DNA of 64,000 nt from Chryseobacterium glaciei. Its GTDB lineage: Bacteria; Bacteroidota; Bacteroidia; Flavobacteriales; Weeksellaceae. Where the stretch lies: the NCBI RefSeq assembly GCF_001648155.1, contig NZ_CP015199.1:3481001-3545000 (forward strand). The letters run 5' to 3'. A model generated the notes under the pieces. It did not search any database, was not told the DNA's origin, and saw only the letters and a program-made list of their open reading frames with translations. The first letter of the stretch is position 1. Each line of letters starts with the position of its first letter. Of this stretch, positions 8,100-16,991 are shown one piece after another. The position numbers and the translations under genes were made by a program.

Positions 8100-8999
8100 C
8101 TACCACTGTTTTCTTCTTGCATATATAAAGGTACAGATCACAATTAGCGCCATTAAACCTAAAGTATAAAAATACCCGTGCTTTGTATGTAGCTCAGGCA
8201 TATTATCGAAATTCATTCCATAAACCCCTGCAATAAAGGTAATTGGTAAAAAATAAACCGAATAAATCGCCAAAACTTTCATCACCTGATTCGCTTTTTG
8301 ATCCGAAAGTGCTAAAAACATTCCGATTAAGTTGGTGATTTGTATATTGAGATGATCAAAATCTGCCACAACATCTTTATGTTTATCCTTTAAATCGACG
8401 ACTTCAGAATCCTGTAATCCCAAAAGTTTAAATTTATCGATCGCATCTGTGGAAATCGTCAATACTCTTGAATTTAATCCTGATTTTCTTTTCAGTTTGT
8501 ATAATCTTCGAATCTGATTGGTATGGTTTGTATTTTTAAGAAAAATCTCATTTTCAATATTATCCATCGTTTCCATTAAACTTACAGACTCATCATCGAA
8601 ACTTTTCATCATTAATAAAGCGATCATTAAGGCGATATTCTGCGTAGTTGTTTCAGTTGTTGAGCAAGAAAGCTGCTTTTTTGTTTCATTAATACTTTTG
8701 GTCTTCATCCTGTGGACAGTAATAATGGTATTACCCAAAAGAAAAACACCTATTTTGGTGCTGATATCGCTGATGGTGTTGAGATTTTTTCTCTCTAATT
8801 CGGTGCTTTCACGGAAGAGGAAAAACTTTACGCTTCCGTCCTCTTCATATTTTGGTAAATGATTAGGGTCTAAGGTATCTTCCAGAAGGAGATTGTTGAT
8901 CTCATATCTTTCATGAAGAAATTTCATGTCTTCCGCTGTGGGAGCTTCTACATCTACCCATTCGCATTGGGAGTCTCTGTATATCGTATCAATTGGCAT
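8100..8999 (-). CDS. corA: CorA family magnesium/divalent cation transporter
   Basis: This 299-aa inner-membrane channel imports Mg2+ (also Co2+ or Ni2+ in the family) as a pentamer. A cytoplasmic alpha/beta domain and long helices fill the first 235 residues. Two C-terminal transmembrane segments follow (about 241-259 VLAIYSVYFLPITFIAGVY and 274-293 YFYTLGLMALIVICTFIYA) with the selectivity motif YGMN at 260-263 and an acidic loop MPEL. The basic tail ARRKQW fits the cytosolic end. It is a single gene, divergent from fabH with 73 bases between the two starts. Confidence 0.93.
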   Translation of the reverse strand: MPIDTIYRDSQCEWVDVEAPTAEDMKFLHERYEINNLLLEDTLDPNHLPKYEEDGSVKFFLFRESTELERKNLNTISDISTKIGVFLLGNTIITVHRMKTKSINETKKQLSCSTTETTTQNIALMIALLMMKSFDDESVSLMETMDNIENEIFLKNTNHTNQIRRLYKLKRKSGLNSRVLTISTDAIDKFKLLGLQDSEVVDLKDKHKDVVADFDHLNIQITNLIGMFLALSDQKANQVMKVLAIYSVYFLPITFIAGVYGMNFDNMPELHTKHGYFYTLGLMALIVICTFIYARRKQW

Positions 9000-9017
9000 A
9001 AAGTAAAAATACTAATA

Positions 9018-9054
9018 TTTTGAAAAACTATGTGTTAAATAAGTTTTATCTTTG
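9018..9054 (+). promoter_or_regulatory. fabH promoter
   Basis: A perfect TAnnTTTG -7 box, TATCTTTG, lies at 9047-9054 with a TTTTG -33 element at 9018-9022 (24-base spacing, slightly long). It shows that a TTG start at 9052 would lie before the transcription start, which decides in favour of ATG 9073. Confidence 0.6.
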
Positions 9055-9072
9055 GCAAAATTAAAAAACTAT

Positions 9073-10095
9073 ATGATTAAAAGTACAATAAAAGGAATCG
9101 GATTTTATGTGCCGGATAATGTTGTAACAAATGATGATTTAGCTAAATTAATGACCACAAATGATGAATGGATCACGGAAAGAACCGGTATCAAAGAAAG
9201 AAGACACCGTAAAAACAGAAATGATTCTCAGGAAACTACCGCTTATTTAGGTTTTAAAGCTTCAGAAAAAGCACTGGAAAAAGCGGGTTTAACGGCTAAA
9301 GATATAGACTATATTGTTTTCGCAACGCTTTCTCCGGATTATTACTTTCCTGGTTGTGGTGTTTTGCTTCAGGATATGTTGGGTTGTGATACGATCGGAG
9401 CCTTGGATGTGAGAAATCAGTGTTCAGGGTTTGTGTATGCAATGAGTGTTGCCAATGCTTTCATAAAATCCGGAACATATAAAAATATTTTGGTGGTTGG
9501 TGCTGAAGTTCATTCTTTCGGATTAGATTTTTCTGATGAAGGAAGGGGAGTTTCCGTAATTTTCGGAGATGGCGCAGGGGCGGTTGTCCTTTCTGCAAGT
9601 GAAGATGCCAATGCAGGTGATATTTTAGCAATGAATATGCATTCTGAAGGAAAATACGCAGATGAATTGTGTACTCAATTCCCGGGTTCTAAATACGGAT
9701 GGAGCGACAGAATGAGAAAAGAACCTGAAAACGTGACTGATAAAGAAGTGTATCCTATCATGAACGGAAATTTCGTTTTCAAACATGCGGTAACAAGATT
9801 TCCTGAAACGATGCAGGAAGCTTTAGACAAAGCAGGAAAAACGATTGAAGATCTTGATATGTTTATTCCACATCAGGCGAATTTGAGAATTGCTCAATTT
9901 GTACAGCAAAAATTCGGACTGCCGGATGAAAAAATTCATAATAATATTCAGAAATACGGAAATACTACTGCAGCATCTATTCCAATTGCTTTAAATGAAG
10001 CGATTGAATTAGGTAAAATCAAAAGAGGGGATTTGGTTCTTCTTTCAGCTTTCGGAAGTGGATTCACTTGGGGAAGTATTTTATTTGAATATTAA
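9073..10095 (+). CDS. fabH: Beta-ketoacyl-ACP synthase III
   Basis: This 340-aa cytosolic enzyme condenses acetyl-CoA (or branched acyl-CoA primers) with malonyl-ACP to start fatty acid synthesis. The complete triad is visible: C117 in NQCSGF, H267 in IPHQAN and N297 in KYGNTTAAS. ITERTGIKERR near the N-terminus and FGSGFTWGS near the C-terminus are further FabH marks. An in-frame TTG at 9052 is rejected because it overlaps the -7 box. It is not in an operon with other fab genes, so it may be an accessory FabH, for instance for branched or speciality acids. Confidence 0.92.
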   Translation: MIKSTIKGIGFYVPDNVVTNDDLAKLMTTNDEWITERTGIKERRHRKNRNDSQETTAYLGFKASEKALEKAGLTAKDIDYIVFATLSPDYYFPGCGVLLQDMLGCDTIGALDVRNQCSGFVYAMSVANAFIKSGTYKNILVVGAEVHSFGLDFSDEGRGVSVIFGDGAGAVVLSASEDANAGDILAMNMHSEGKYADELCTQFPGSKYGWSDRMRKEPENVTDKEVYPIMNGNFVFKHAVTRFPETMQEALDKAGKTIEDLDMFIPHQANLRIAQFVQQKFGLPDEKIHNNIQKYGNTTAASIPIALNEAIELGKIKRGDLVLLSAFGSGFTWGSILFEY

Positions 10096-10116
10096 ATCAA
10101 ATCAATATAATAAAAC

Positions 10117-10149
10117 AAAAACCGTGGATAATAGATCTACGGTTTTTTT
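10117..10149 (+). terminator. Rho-independent terminator of fabH
   Basis: Stem AAAAACCGT (10117-10125) pairs with ACGGTTTTT (10139-10147), followed by a T run, 22 bases after the fabH stop. Confidence 0.8.
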
Positions 10150-10602
10150 GTTTTCCAAATTTCAGAGTATTATTTGTTATATAATGCTGAAAGGTATATG
10201 TATTTCATTATTCTTACGAAATAAAAATACTATTAATATAATTGGTGCTTTTTTGTTGTTAATAATTATAGTTTTAGATAGATGGCTATTATTTATTAAT
10301 TTATATATTAATTTTTAATTAAATAAATTTAATTAACAGATTGTCAGTTGTTTAAACGAAAGTGGTATATAAATGGTATACCCATTTTTTTGAGTTTGGT
10401 CTAATTTTTTATCTATTTGCTATAATTATTAAACACAAAGCGATGACAGAATTTAAAAACAAAATGGCTACCCTTGATATTTCCGTGCATGTTACTTTAA
10501 TGCACAAAAGTAAAATTTCATATCTAAGTATCAATTTAATAAATCTTAGAAATCATCAATAAGCTGTACAAGCTTACCTATTTATTAAAATTTATCACAC
10601 AA
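10150..10602. other. AT-rich gap without recognised gene
   Basis: This stretch of about 450 bases between the fabH terminator and the first C1q-like gene is very AT-rich. Short open frames in it have no family resemblance or proper ribosome-binding context. An imperfect palindrome AAGCTGTACAAGCTT lies at 10561-10575, about 30 bases before the next ATG, and may belong to the leader or operator of the secreted-protein operon. Confidence 0.4.
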
Positions 10603-11355
10603 ATGAAAAAAAGTATTTTATTAATCCTTTTGGGAGGCTTTATGTATGCCCAAAACGGAAGTGTAGGAATAGGAATAACCTCACCTGATCCTTCTGCTAT
10701 TTTAGATGTAAAAGCTACTAATAAAGGGGTTCTTCTCCCTGTAGTTTCCCTTACCTCAACGGCTGATGTTACCACTGTTGCCAATCCTAAAACTGGTTTT
10801 ATTGTTTATAATAAAGCTATTGTAGGATCAGGGACCAATGCTGTTGATAAAGGTGTATATGCTTTTAATGGAACAGTATGGGAGAAAATGTGGAGTAAAA
10901 CCAATATACAGGCAGAAGTTGATAAAATTCCATTTATTACTCCTGTATTTGCGGCAAGTAATATTGGTACTTCAGCAAGTATAGCTGCAAATACTATTAC
11001 AAATCTTACATTCAATACTTTGTATCAGAATTCACCGGCAGGAGCTCAGGGGGCAGCAGGAGTATTTACAGGGTATACTATCCAGAAAGCCGGAGGTTAT
11101 GTAATTTCCTATGCGGTCGATATCAGAAATACATCCGGTGATATTGATAGCGGAGCATTAGTATTTGTACAAAAAAACGGCAATAATGTTTGTACATATG
11201 GTACTGATAAAAGATATCAGTTTGGAGGGGTGTCTAGTACTTGTACTTTAAGACTTGCATTGGGAGATGTTATCACATTCAGAGCTCAATCATCAAATAC
11301 GGCTTATCAAATTGCCAACACTAATGTTTCTATTTCAAGAATCTCTAATAATTAA
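10603..11355 (+). CDS. Secreted protein with tail-fibre-like head and C1q-like C-terminal domain (1 of 4)
   Basis: This 250-aa protein has a signal peptide (residues 1-16, ending YAQ), then the Flavobacteria motif VGIGITSPDPSAILDVKATNKGVLLP, a repeat also found in tail-fibre-like proteins. The C-terminal half (about 120-250) shows the C1q/TNF jelly-roll rhythm: FTGYTIQKAGGYVISY, then LVFVQKNGNNV, then LRLALGDVITFRAQS. The function is unknown; export to the periplasm or surface and trimer formation are inferred. It heads a run of three genes (gaps of 7 and 2 bases) with the same design, and a fourth relative follows beyond an insertion sequence. Confidence 0.75.
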   Translation: MKKSILLILLGGFMYAQNGSVGIGITSPDPSAILDVKATNKGVLLPVVSLTSTADVTTVANPKTGFIVYNKAIVGSGTNAVDKGVYAFNGTVWEKMWSKTNIQAEVDKIPFITPVFAASNIGTSASIAANTITNLTFNTLYQNSPAGAQGAAGVFTGYTIQKAGGYVISYAVDIRNTSGDIDSGALVFVQKNGNNVCTYGTDKRYQFGGVSSTCTLRLALGDVITFRAQSSNTAYQIANTNVSISRISNN

Positions 11356-11362
11356 TAATCTT

Positions 11363-12124
11363 ATGAAATTTAAAATAATAATTACTTTATTACTTACTAT
11401 AATGGCCATTATGGGGAGTGCCCAGGTAATCATAGGCTCTGCTAACTCTTCACCGGCAGCGATTTTAAAATTGGATGCAAATAATAAAGCTTTAAGAATC
11501 CCAAACTTATCTGTTACCAACAGAACAAATGCTGTCACTCCTATTTTGTCACCGGCTAACGGTGTAATGATTTATAATACCAATACAGATATTAATAATG
11601 ATATTGCGAAAGGGATAACTTATTGGGGAAGTGATAGCAAATATCATTCTCAGGCATCTTATTCTGCGACAGAAGCTGTTATTTCATCTTCACAGATTCC
11701 GTTACTTATTTTCAGTGCGGCGATCGGGCAAAAACCTAATGTTCCTGTTGGATTTACAGCAGGAGGTGGCTATACAGTACTTAATTTATCTACGCCAGAA
11801 ATATTATTTGATAAGTATTTGGGATGGAATATGACAAATAATCAATTTAAAATCCCTTCTACCGGAATTTATATGCTAGAATTTGTTACAGATATGTCTA
11901 ACACAGGAAATAATGGAGGTACACCTGTTTTAAGGATAACCAAAGGCGGGACAACTCTGATTTCAATATCAGGAAGGTTTAACAATGTGAGTAACAGAAT
12001 GTATACTACATTAATAACAACTCAAAATTTATCCGTGAACGATCTTCTGGATTTTAGATATGTATATACTGATAATAATTATAGCATACAAACGGGAACA
12101 CTTAATATTTACAAATACCAATAA
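11363..12124 (+). CDS. Secreted protein with C1q-like C-terminal domain (2 of 4)
   Basis: This 253-aa protein has a signal peptide MKFKIIITLLLTIMAIMGSAQ. The ATG at 11363 is chosen over a longer frame from 11255 because it gives this clean signal and lies 7 bases after the previous stop. The head SPAAILKLDANNKALRIPNL is a weaker version of the LDVxxxxKGxLxP motif of its neighbours and the VGIGT element is degenerate (VIIGSANS). The C-terminal half contains FKIPSTGIYMLEFV and LSVNDLLDFRY, the same beta-sandwich pattern. It is co-transcribed with its two neighbours. Role unknown. Confidence 0.72.
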   Translation: MKFKIIITLLLTIMAIMGSAQVIIGSANSSPAAILKLDANNKALRIPNLSVTNRTNAVTPILSPANGVMIYNTNTDINNDIAKGITYWGSDSKYHSQASYSATEAVISSSQIPLLIFSAAIGQKPNVPVGFTAGGGYTVLNLSTPEILFDKYLGWNMTNNQFKIPSTGIYMLEFVTDMSNTGNNGGTPVLRITKGGTTLISISGRFNNVSNRMYTTLITTQNLSVNDLLDFRYVYTDNNYSIQTGTLNIYKYQ

Positions 12125-12126
12125 TT

Positions 12127-12915
12127 ATGAAGATAAAATTTCTATATATATCATTACTATTGCTTAGCTTTTTCATGAAGGCTCAGGTGGGAATAGGCAC
12201 AAGCGCACCTGATGCGAATACTATTTTAGATTTGAATAGTACCAATAAAGGATTGCTAATTCCGAGAGTACAGCTTACAGATATTAATGATATGACTACG
12301 ATCCCTGTGACTTCTTCTGCCACTTCACCTGAGCAGGGTACAATTGTTTATAATTTAGCTGATGCAGGAGTTTCTCCTTCCAATGTATTTAAAGATATTT
12401 TTTATATATGGACTGGAATGAACTGGGAAAACATAGGAGAAGTTTCAGATGTAAGAGCCGAGGTTGATAATAAAAACACTACCCATTTATTATTCTCAGG
12501 TAGTCCTCTAGCTTCATCTGTATCTTATATAGCATCCGCATATTCAACATGGACAACAATGAATTTTGCTACTGAAAGATTTGATAATGGAAATATTCAC
12601 GGCGGTGGTACATTTACAATACCTGCGACAGGGTTATATTCATTTTTTGGAGATGTGTCATTAAGTTTGTCAAATAATAATGGTACTTCTAAATCTTTTG
12701 GTGCACGTATCCTGAATGTAACCACTAATACTGTTTTGTCTACTTCTTATTTTGGTACATCAATTGGTGGAACTAGTGGTGATATGCCACTATACTGGAT
12801 GGGAATACTTCCTGCAAATACAGTAATACAAATACAGTTTAGAATGAGAGATACACTTTCGAGTACAATATCTATAAATACAAATTCTAGTATTACCGTA
12901 AGAAAACACTTTTAA
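12127..12915 (+). CDS. Secreted protein with tail-fibre-like head and C1q-like C-terminal domain (3 of 4)
   Basis: This 262-aa protein has a signal peptide (MKIKFLYISLLLLSFFMKAQ), then VGIGTSAPDANTILDLNSTNKGLLIPRV and the FIVYN-like strand GTIVYNLADAG seen in all members. The C-terminal region with FTIPATGLYSFFGDVSL and GILPANTVIQIQFRMRD matches the jelly-roll layout. It starts 2 bases after the previous stop. Paralogy within the run suggests local duplication and divergence of surface-exposed binding modules. The operon ends at a hairpin near 13016 and is followed by the insertion sequence. Confidence 0.72.
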   Translation: MKIKFLYISLLLLSFFMKAQVGIGTSAPDANTILDLNSTNKGLLIPRVQLTDINDMTTIPVTSSATSPEQGTIVYNLADAGVSPSNVFKDIFYIWTGMNWENIGEVSDVRAEVDNKNTTHLLFSGSPLASSVSYIASAYSTWTTMNFATERFDNGNIHGGGTFTIPATGLYSFFGDVSLSLSNNNGTSKSFGARILNVTTNTVLSTSYFGTSIGGTSGDMPLYWMGILPANTVIQIQFRMRDTLSSTISINTNSSITVRKHF

Positions 12916-13015
12916 TCAAATAATGTAGTGAAGAAATGGATTTATCCACAAGAAAAAATCCTGATCTTGGTACCGATATCAATGATGGTATTAAATTTCA
13001 TTTAAATAATAAATT

Positions 13016-13043
13016 AAAGTGGACAGAAATGTCTACTTTTTTG
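13016..13043 (+). terminator. Terminator after the three-gene C1q-like operon
   Basis: AAAGTGGACA (13016-13025) pairs with TGTCTACTTT (13030-13039), one mismatch, tetraloop GAAA, followed by Ts. Confidence 0.7.
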
Positions 13044-13087
13044 TTTTGCGATTATTAAGTGATTATTAAATTAATTTTTAATATTAA

Positions 13088-13865
13088 GAGCCTGTATAAA
13101 AAGATAAAAGAGTAAGGGTAAGAAGTTGAATAAAAATTGCCATTTTAGAGTTGCAAAACAAAAAATATCAATGTATTCAACGGACTTAGCCCAAACCCAG
13201 TGGCAATTTATAAAAAAAGCATTAGATTTTGATGACAGAAAACGAAAATATGATTTGATTATCATTTGGAATGCTATCAGCTATTTGATAAAAATAGGCT
13301 GCCAATGGAGACTCTTACCTCATGATTTTCCAAAATGGCAATTGGTTTATTACTATTATTCAAAATGGTCAAATCTGGAAATTTTCGATTTATTATTATC
13401 AAAATTAAGGGAAAAAGTACGACGAAACAGAGGTCAGAAAGCAGAGACATGTTTGGGAATTATGGACAGTCAAAGCGTTCGCTGGGGAAACAATCGTTCA
13501 CTCAATGGCTTTTGACGGAGGTAAAAAAGTAAAAGGAGTCAAAAGGCATATTGTTACTGATGAAAATGCTGCGATATTTACTCATTCCGCTTGAGGTAAT
13601 CCTGGCGGACGGAGGCTACAGAGGAGATATTATTGAAGAAATAAAAACTAAGTTTGGTTATATTATTCAAATCGTTATGCGAAACGATAAAAAAGAAAAA
13701 AAATTTGAACCCATACATAAAAGATGGATTGTTGAACGTACTCTTTCCTGGTTTGATAATGATAGAAGATTATGCAGAAATTATGAACTCCTAATGGAAT
13801 CCTCTGAAAACATGGTCAAATTATCTGCTATAAAATTATTACTCAATAAAATTTAAACAGGCTCT
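13088..13865 (+). mobile_element. Degenerate IS5-family insertion sequence
   Basis: The 778-bp element is bounded by inverted repeats: left end GAGCCTGTATAAA at 13088 and right end TTTAAACAGGCTC ending at 13865 (12 of 13 paired). It is flanked by a 4-bp direct repeat TTAA (13084-13087 and 13866-13869), fitting the YTAR target of the IS5 group. The transposase is split by a frame change and has an internal deletion, so the copy is almost certainly immobile by itself. It landed between the third and fourth C1q-like genes. Confidence 0.85.
13171..13856 (+). pseudogene. IS5-family transposase, frameshifted and internally deleted
   Basis: Reading starts at ATG 13171 (MYSTDLAQTQWQFI) and stops at TGA 13513. 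The family sequence continues in the +1 frame as DGGKKVKGVKRHIVTDEN to a stop near 13608, then in a third frame as VILADGGYRGDIIEEI and WIVERTLSWFDNDRRLCRNYE to 13856. All three DDE residues can be seen (D in MDSQS, D in LADGGY, E in VERTLSW), but roughly 40-50 residues are missing between VTDEN and LADGGY. The first frame change occurs at TTT TGA C, a slippery sequence like the prfB +1 site, so it may be an original programmed shift; the second is a deletion. Confidence 0.85.
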
Positions 13866-14024
13866 TAATTAATAATAATTTTTTTGTATTAAATAAGATT
13901 TACTTATTCTATATCCAATAGAATTTTATTATATCAATGTTTATTTTTAGTTTAAAATATAAATTAATTATTAATTATTTTATCATATTTGTTTAAATTT
14001 TCGATTTAAATATTGATAATGCTA

Positions 14025-14032
14025 TATATTTG
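14025..14032 (+). promoter_or_regulatory. -7 promoter box before the fourth C1q-like gene
   Basis: TATATTTG matches TAnnTTTG and lies 57 bases before the ATG at 14090. The gene therefore probably has its own promoter downstream of the insertion sequence. Confidence 0.5.
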
Positions 14033-14089
14033 AACTTTATATGGTAAAAATTTGTAGATTTACAATAATAATATAAAAATAAAATAAAT

Positions 14090-15403
14090 ATGAAAAGAAT
14101 AGTTTTACCTTTTATTGTTGCTTTTTCTATTTTATCTATAAAAAGCAATGCTCAGGTAGGTGTTAATACCTCAGCGCCTGCCTCTACACTAGATGTTACT
14201 GCAAAAAATGCTACCGGATCTACAAACAATGTAGACGGTCTTTTAGTTCCTCGTGTAGACAGATTGAGAGCTCAAAGTATGGCTTCAGTTCCTATTTCTA
14301 CCATGATTTATATAAATAATGCTGTTACGGGAACGCAATTAGATACTACGATTAATGTAGATGCAGAAGGATATTATTATTTTAATGGAACGGCATGGGT
14401 AAAATTGCATAATCCTGAAAATTCTACTTTTCCTTCTGTAAATATTTACAATACAGACGGTAGCCTTACAGGAAACAGGCTGGTAACACAAGGTACAAAT
14501 ACATTGGCCTTTAGTTCAAATGCTGTTAACGGGTTTTCTGTAGATGGAAGTACGTTTTCGGTAGATGCTCTTAATAATAGAGTAGGAATAGGCACTGCAG
14601 CCCCGCACGCACCATTACAGTTTGGAAATACAGTAGGTAACCGTAAAATAGTGTTATATGAAACGGGTAATAATGATCATGAATTCTACGGTTTTGGAGT
14701 GAATTCAGGAATTATGCGCTATCAGGCAGACCGAACAACTACCGATCATGTATTCTATGCAGGAGTTACGGGTGGAGCTAGTTCTAATGAATTAATGCGT
14801 ATCAAAGGAACAGGAAATGTAGGTGTTGGGACAGCTACCCCTACTAATCTTTTGCATGTAAATGGTACTAATCCTTTGAGATTGGAAGGGTTGCAGCCCT
14901 CTTCCGGTAAAACGGGGACATTAGTGGTAAATAGTACAGGAGTAGCTCAGCTACAGACTTCTTCAAGTATAAGTGCATCAAGAGTAATAGGCAACGTAAC
15001 ATTAGTATCAAATAATACAGTTTATAATATTGATAATACAACATTGCCAACAGAAACTTTTGATAATCTTAATGAATTTAATGGGTCTACATTTACCGCA
15101 TCTTCAGCCGGGTTATATAAAGTAGATTATGTAGTGAGCTATCCTCAGCGACCAACGACAGAAGATTCAGGAGATGGATATACAGGATTAACTTTCATAC
15201 TGCTGAATAATTCATCATATTCTTTAACAGCTACAAAAATAAATTCTCCTGAAGTTGGAGGGGCTCCTGTAAACATGACTGTGGTTAATCCTACTATTGT
15301 AAAAATGAGTGCAGGTGATGTCTTGAGGTTTCAAGCGGTAGCCTATGGTACAACAGGAAATGTTACTGCTAATTATTCAGTGGCAATTGTACGTATAGAT
15401 TAA
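14090..15403 (+). CDS. Secreted protein with three VG(I/V)GT repeats and C1q-like C-terminal domain (4 of 4)
   Basis: This 437-aa protein has a signal peptide (residues 1-21, ending NAQ). The tail-fibre-like motif occurs three times: VGVNTSAPASTLDV near residue 23, VGIGTAAPHAPLQF near 165 and VGVGTATPTNLLHV near 245. The last 140 residues (with FTASSAGLYKVDYVVSY and IVKMSAGDVLRFQAVAYG) match the beta-sandwich of its three upstream relatives. It is larger because of the repeats and an intervening beta-rich region. It has its own -7 box and ends at a strong terminator. Function unknown; adhesin or matrix component are possibilities without proof. Confidence 0.75.
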   Translation: MKRIVLPFIVAFSILSIKSNAQVGVNTSAPASTLDVTAKNATGSTNNVDGLLVPRVDRLRAQSMASVPISTMIYINNAVTGTQLDTTINVDAEGYYYFNGTAWVKLHNPENSTFPSVNIYNTDGSLTGNRLVTQGTNTLAFSSNAVNGFSVDGSTFSVDALNNRVGIGTAAPHAPLQFGNTVGNRKIVLYETGNNDHEFYGFGVNSGIMRYQADRTTTDHVFYAGVTGGASSNELMRIKGTGNVGVGTATPTNLLHVNGTNPLRLEGLQPSSGKTGTLVVNSTGVAQLQTSSSISASRVIGNVTLVSNNTVYNIDNTTLPTETFDNLNEFNGSTFTASSAGLYKVDYVVSYPQRPTTEDSGDGYTGLTFILLNNSSYSLTATKINSPEVGGAPVNMTVVNPTIVKMSAGDVLRFQAVAYGTTGNVTANYSVAIVRID

Positions 15404-15487
15404 TTATTGATAAAACGATAATTTGAATATTTGTTAAATATATTTTTAAACATAATAATAACAAGTTGTTATACAATCTTCAAAACA

Positions 15488-15519
15488 AAAAGACGAGCCA
15501 TAATTGACTCGTCTTTTTT
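15488..15519. terminator. Bidirectional terminator
   Basis: AAAAGACGAG (15488-15497) pairs with CTCGTCTTTT (15508-15517) with A and T runs on the two sides. It serves the + strand C1q-like gene and the convergent thioredoxin gene. Confidence 0.85.
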
Positions 15520-15541
15520 CGTGCTATTAAAAAAAGTTGTG

Positions 15542-16702
15542 TTACAGACTTTTCAATAATTTCTCGGTATCAGAAAAATCTTCTCCTGCAGTTTTCGCAA
15601 GTTCGATCGCTTTTTCTGCCCATATTTTAGCATTATTTTTATCTCCTACTTTGTTGTAAAGATTAGCTAGAGTATCTGTATTTGCATAGCTTTGATTCTT
15701 TTTTACAGATTCCTGTGCCCATGCTACAGCTTTTTCTAAAGAAGATTTGTTGTTTACATTTTCAAAGAAATTCCAGGCAACTGAGTTTAATTCGTCTGAA
15801 CTTGCAGTAGAAGTATCTTTGTAAAGATCTAAGCTTATTTTTTCATAGTTTGAAAAATCCTTAGCCAATAAAGCTCTGGTAGATTTTGATTTTTTTAAGG
15901 CCTTTTCAGCTTCTTCTTTGCTTAAAAATTTCTGAGCTTCTGTGAAGAAATAGGTATCGTTATAAGATTTTGTATCAATATTATAAGCGTTTTTAAGAAT
16001 GGTACCAATCTTTATACTCTTGTCAAATTTATTATACTCACTCTCAGGAAACACTTTTATGATATCAGCTTTCCTTTCCTGAAATAATTTATAAAAAGAA
16101 CCGTCCGAACTTCTCGTTCCTGAAAGCAACATTTCCATATCCTCCTGATCTAAATTGGGATTCTGCTTAAACTTTCGATCCAAAACTTTTGCTGCAAACT
16201 CGGAATCTGTATAAATTGTAAGTTTTGCAAGATTTTTTAGAAATTCCGGATCTTTTTCTCCGTTTTCAAATTTTTGCTTTAAAGCGCCTAGTCTTTTGCT
16301 TGGGTCTTCTGCATCTTTTGCGAACTGTATAAAATCTTTTTCTTCTACATATCCTAAAGTTCTGTGTACTTCTTCTCCGTTTCCATCAATAAATAAGTAG
16401 GTTGGAAATGCTCTTACACCATATTTTTTTGCAATATCGATGCCTTCACCTTTCTCCATATCAATTTTTGCATTGATGAAGTGGGAATTATAATAATCTC
16501 CAACAGATTGAAGTGGGAAAATATTCTTCGCCATTAGTTTACAAGGGCCGCACCAAGTTGTATAGGCGTCAACAAATATAATTTTTTTTTCTTTCTTAGC
16601 TTTTGCTAAAATAGTAGCGAAGTTGGAATCTTCAAATTTAATTCCCTGCGCAAATGCAAGAACCCCGATAAATAGGGAAGAGAGTATTGCTAATTTTTTC
16701 AT
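15542..16702 (-). CDS. Secreted thioredoxin-like protein with TPR-like C-terminal region
   Basis: This 386-aa periplasmic protein has a signal peptide (1-19, ending FAQ), a thioredoxin domain (about 25-135) with the active site WCGPC (cysteines 51 and 54) and the cis-proline region GVRAFPTYLFIDGNGEE. The remaining 250 residues are helical repeats of tetratricopeptide type, ending WAEKAIELAKTAGED. Such proteins in Bacteroidota handle disulphide exchange in the periplasm. A minus-strand -7 box (TACATTTG, read from plus 16721-16728) lies about 20 bases before the start. Partners are not visible here. Confidence 0.87.
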   Translation of the reverse strand: MKKLAILSSLFIGVLAFAQGIKFEDSNFATILAKAKKEKKIIFVDAYTTWCGPCKLMAKNIFPLQSVGDYYNSHFINAKIDMEKGEGIDIAKKYGVRAFPTYLFIDGNGEEVHRTLGYVEEKDFIQFAKDAEDPSKRLGALKQKFENGEKDPEFLKNLAKLTIYTDSEFAAKVLDRKFKQNPNLDQEDMEMLLSGTRSSDGSFYKLFQERKADIIKVFPESEYNKFDKSIKIGTILKNAYNIDTKSYNDTYFFTEAQKFLSKEEAEKALKKSKSTRALLAKDFSNYEKISLDLYKDTSTASSDELNSVAWNFFENVNNKSSLEKAVAWAQESVKKNQSYANTDTLANLYNKVGDKNNAKIWAEKAIELAKTAGEDFSDTEKLLKSL

Positions 16703-16913
16703 GTATACTTTTTATGATTACAAATGTAATAATTATGTAAACACATGAGTCGATATAGATAAAAAATAGTTACACTACTTTTCTTTAGAAATAATAATTC
16801 TTTTGGAAAGAAGGATTTACTATTCATATCTTATTATTAAAATTAATTTAAATATGAATTATAATTAAATTAATTAATCATTAAGAATGTTTTAATAAAA
16901 AGTAAAATATCGC

Positions 16914-16921
16914 TACTTTTG
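16914..16921 (+). promoter_or_regulatory. -7 promoter box before the TPR/AraC regulator
   Basis: TACTTTTG matches TAnnTTTG and predicts a leader of about 65 bases. The leader contains a 14-codon frame (16944-16988) ending 3 bases before the regulator ATG, which might couple translation; this is weak evidence. Confidence 0.5.
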
Positions 16922-16991
16922 TAAAAAACTAAAAATACACACCATGATAATGATGAATTATTATAAAATCCAAATAATAATTTATTAATTT

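Noticed and set aside
9052..9072. TTG start for fabH seven codons upstream of the ATG
   Set aside because: The codon lies inside the TATCTTTG promoter box and so would not be transcribed; ATG 9073 gives a normal FabH N-terminus.
16944..16988. 14-codon leader peptide before the TPR/AraC regulator
   Set aside because: It is in frame with and just before the regulator start, but AT-rich, without regulatory codons or attenuator stems; recorded only as a remark.
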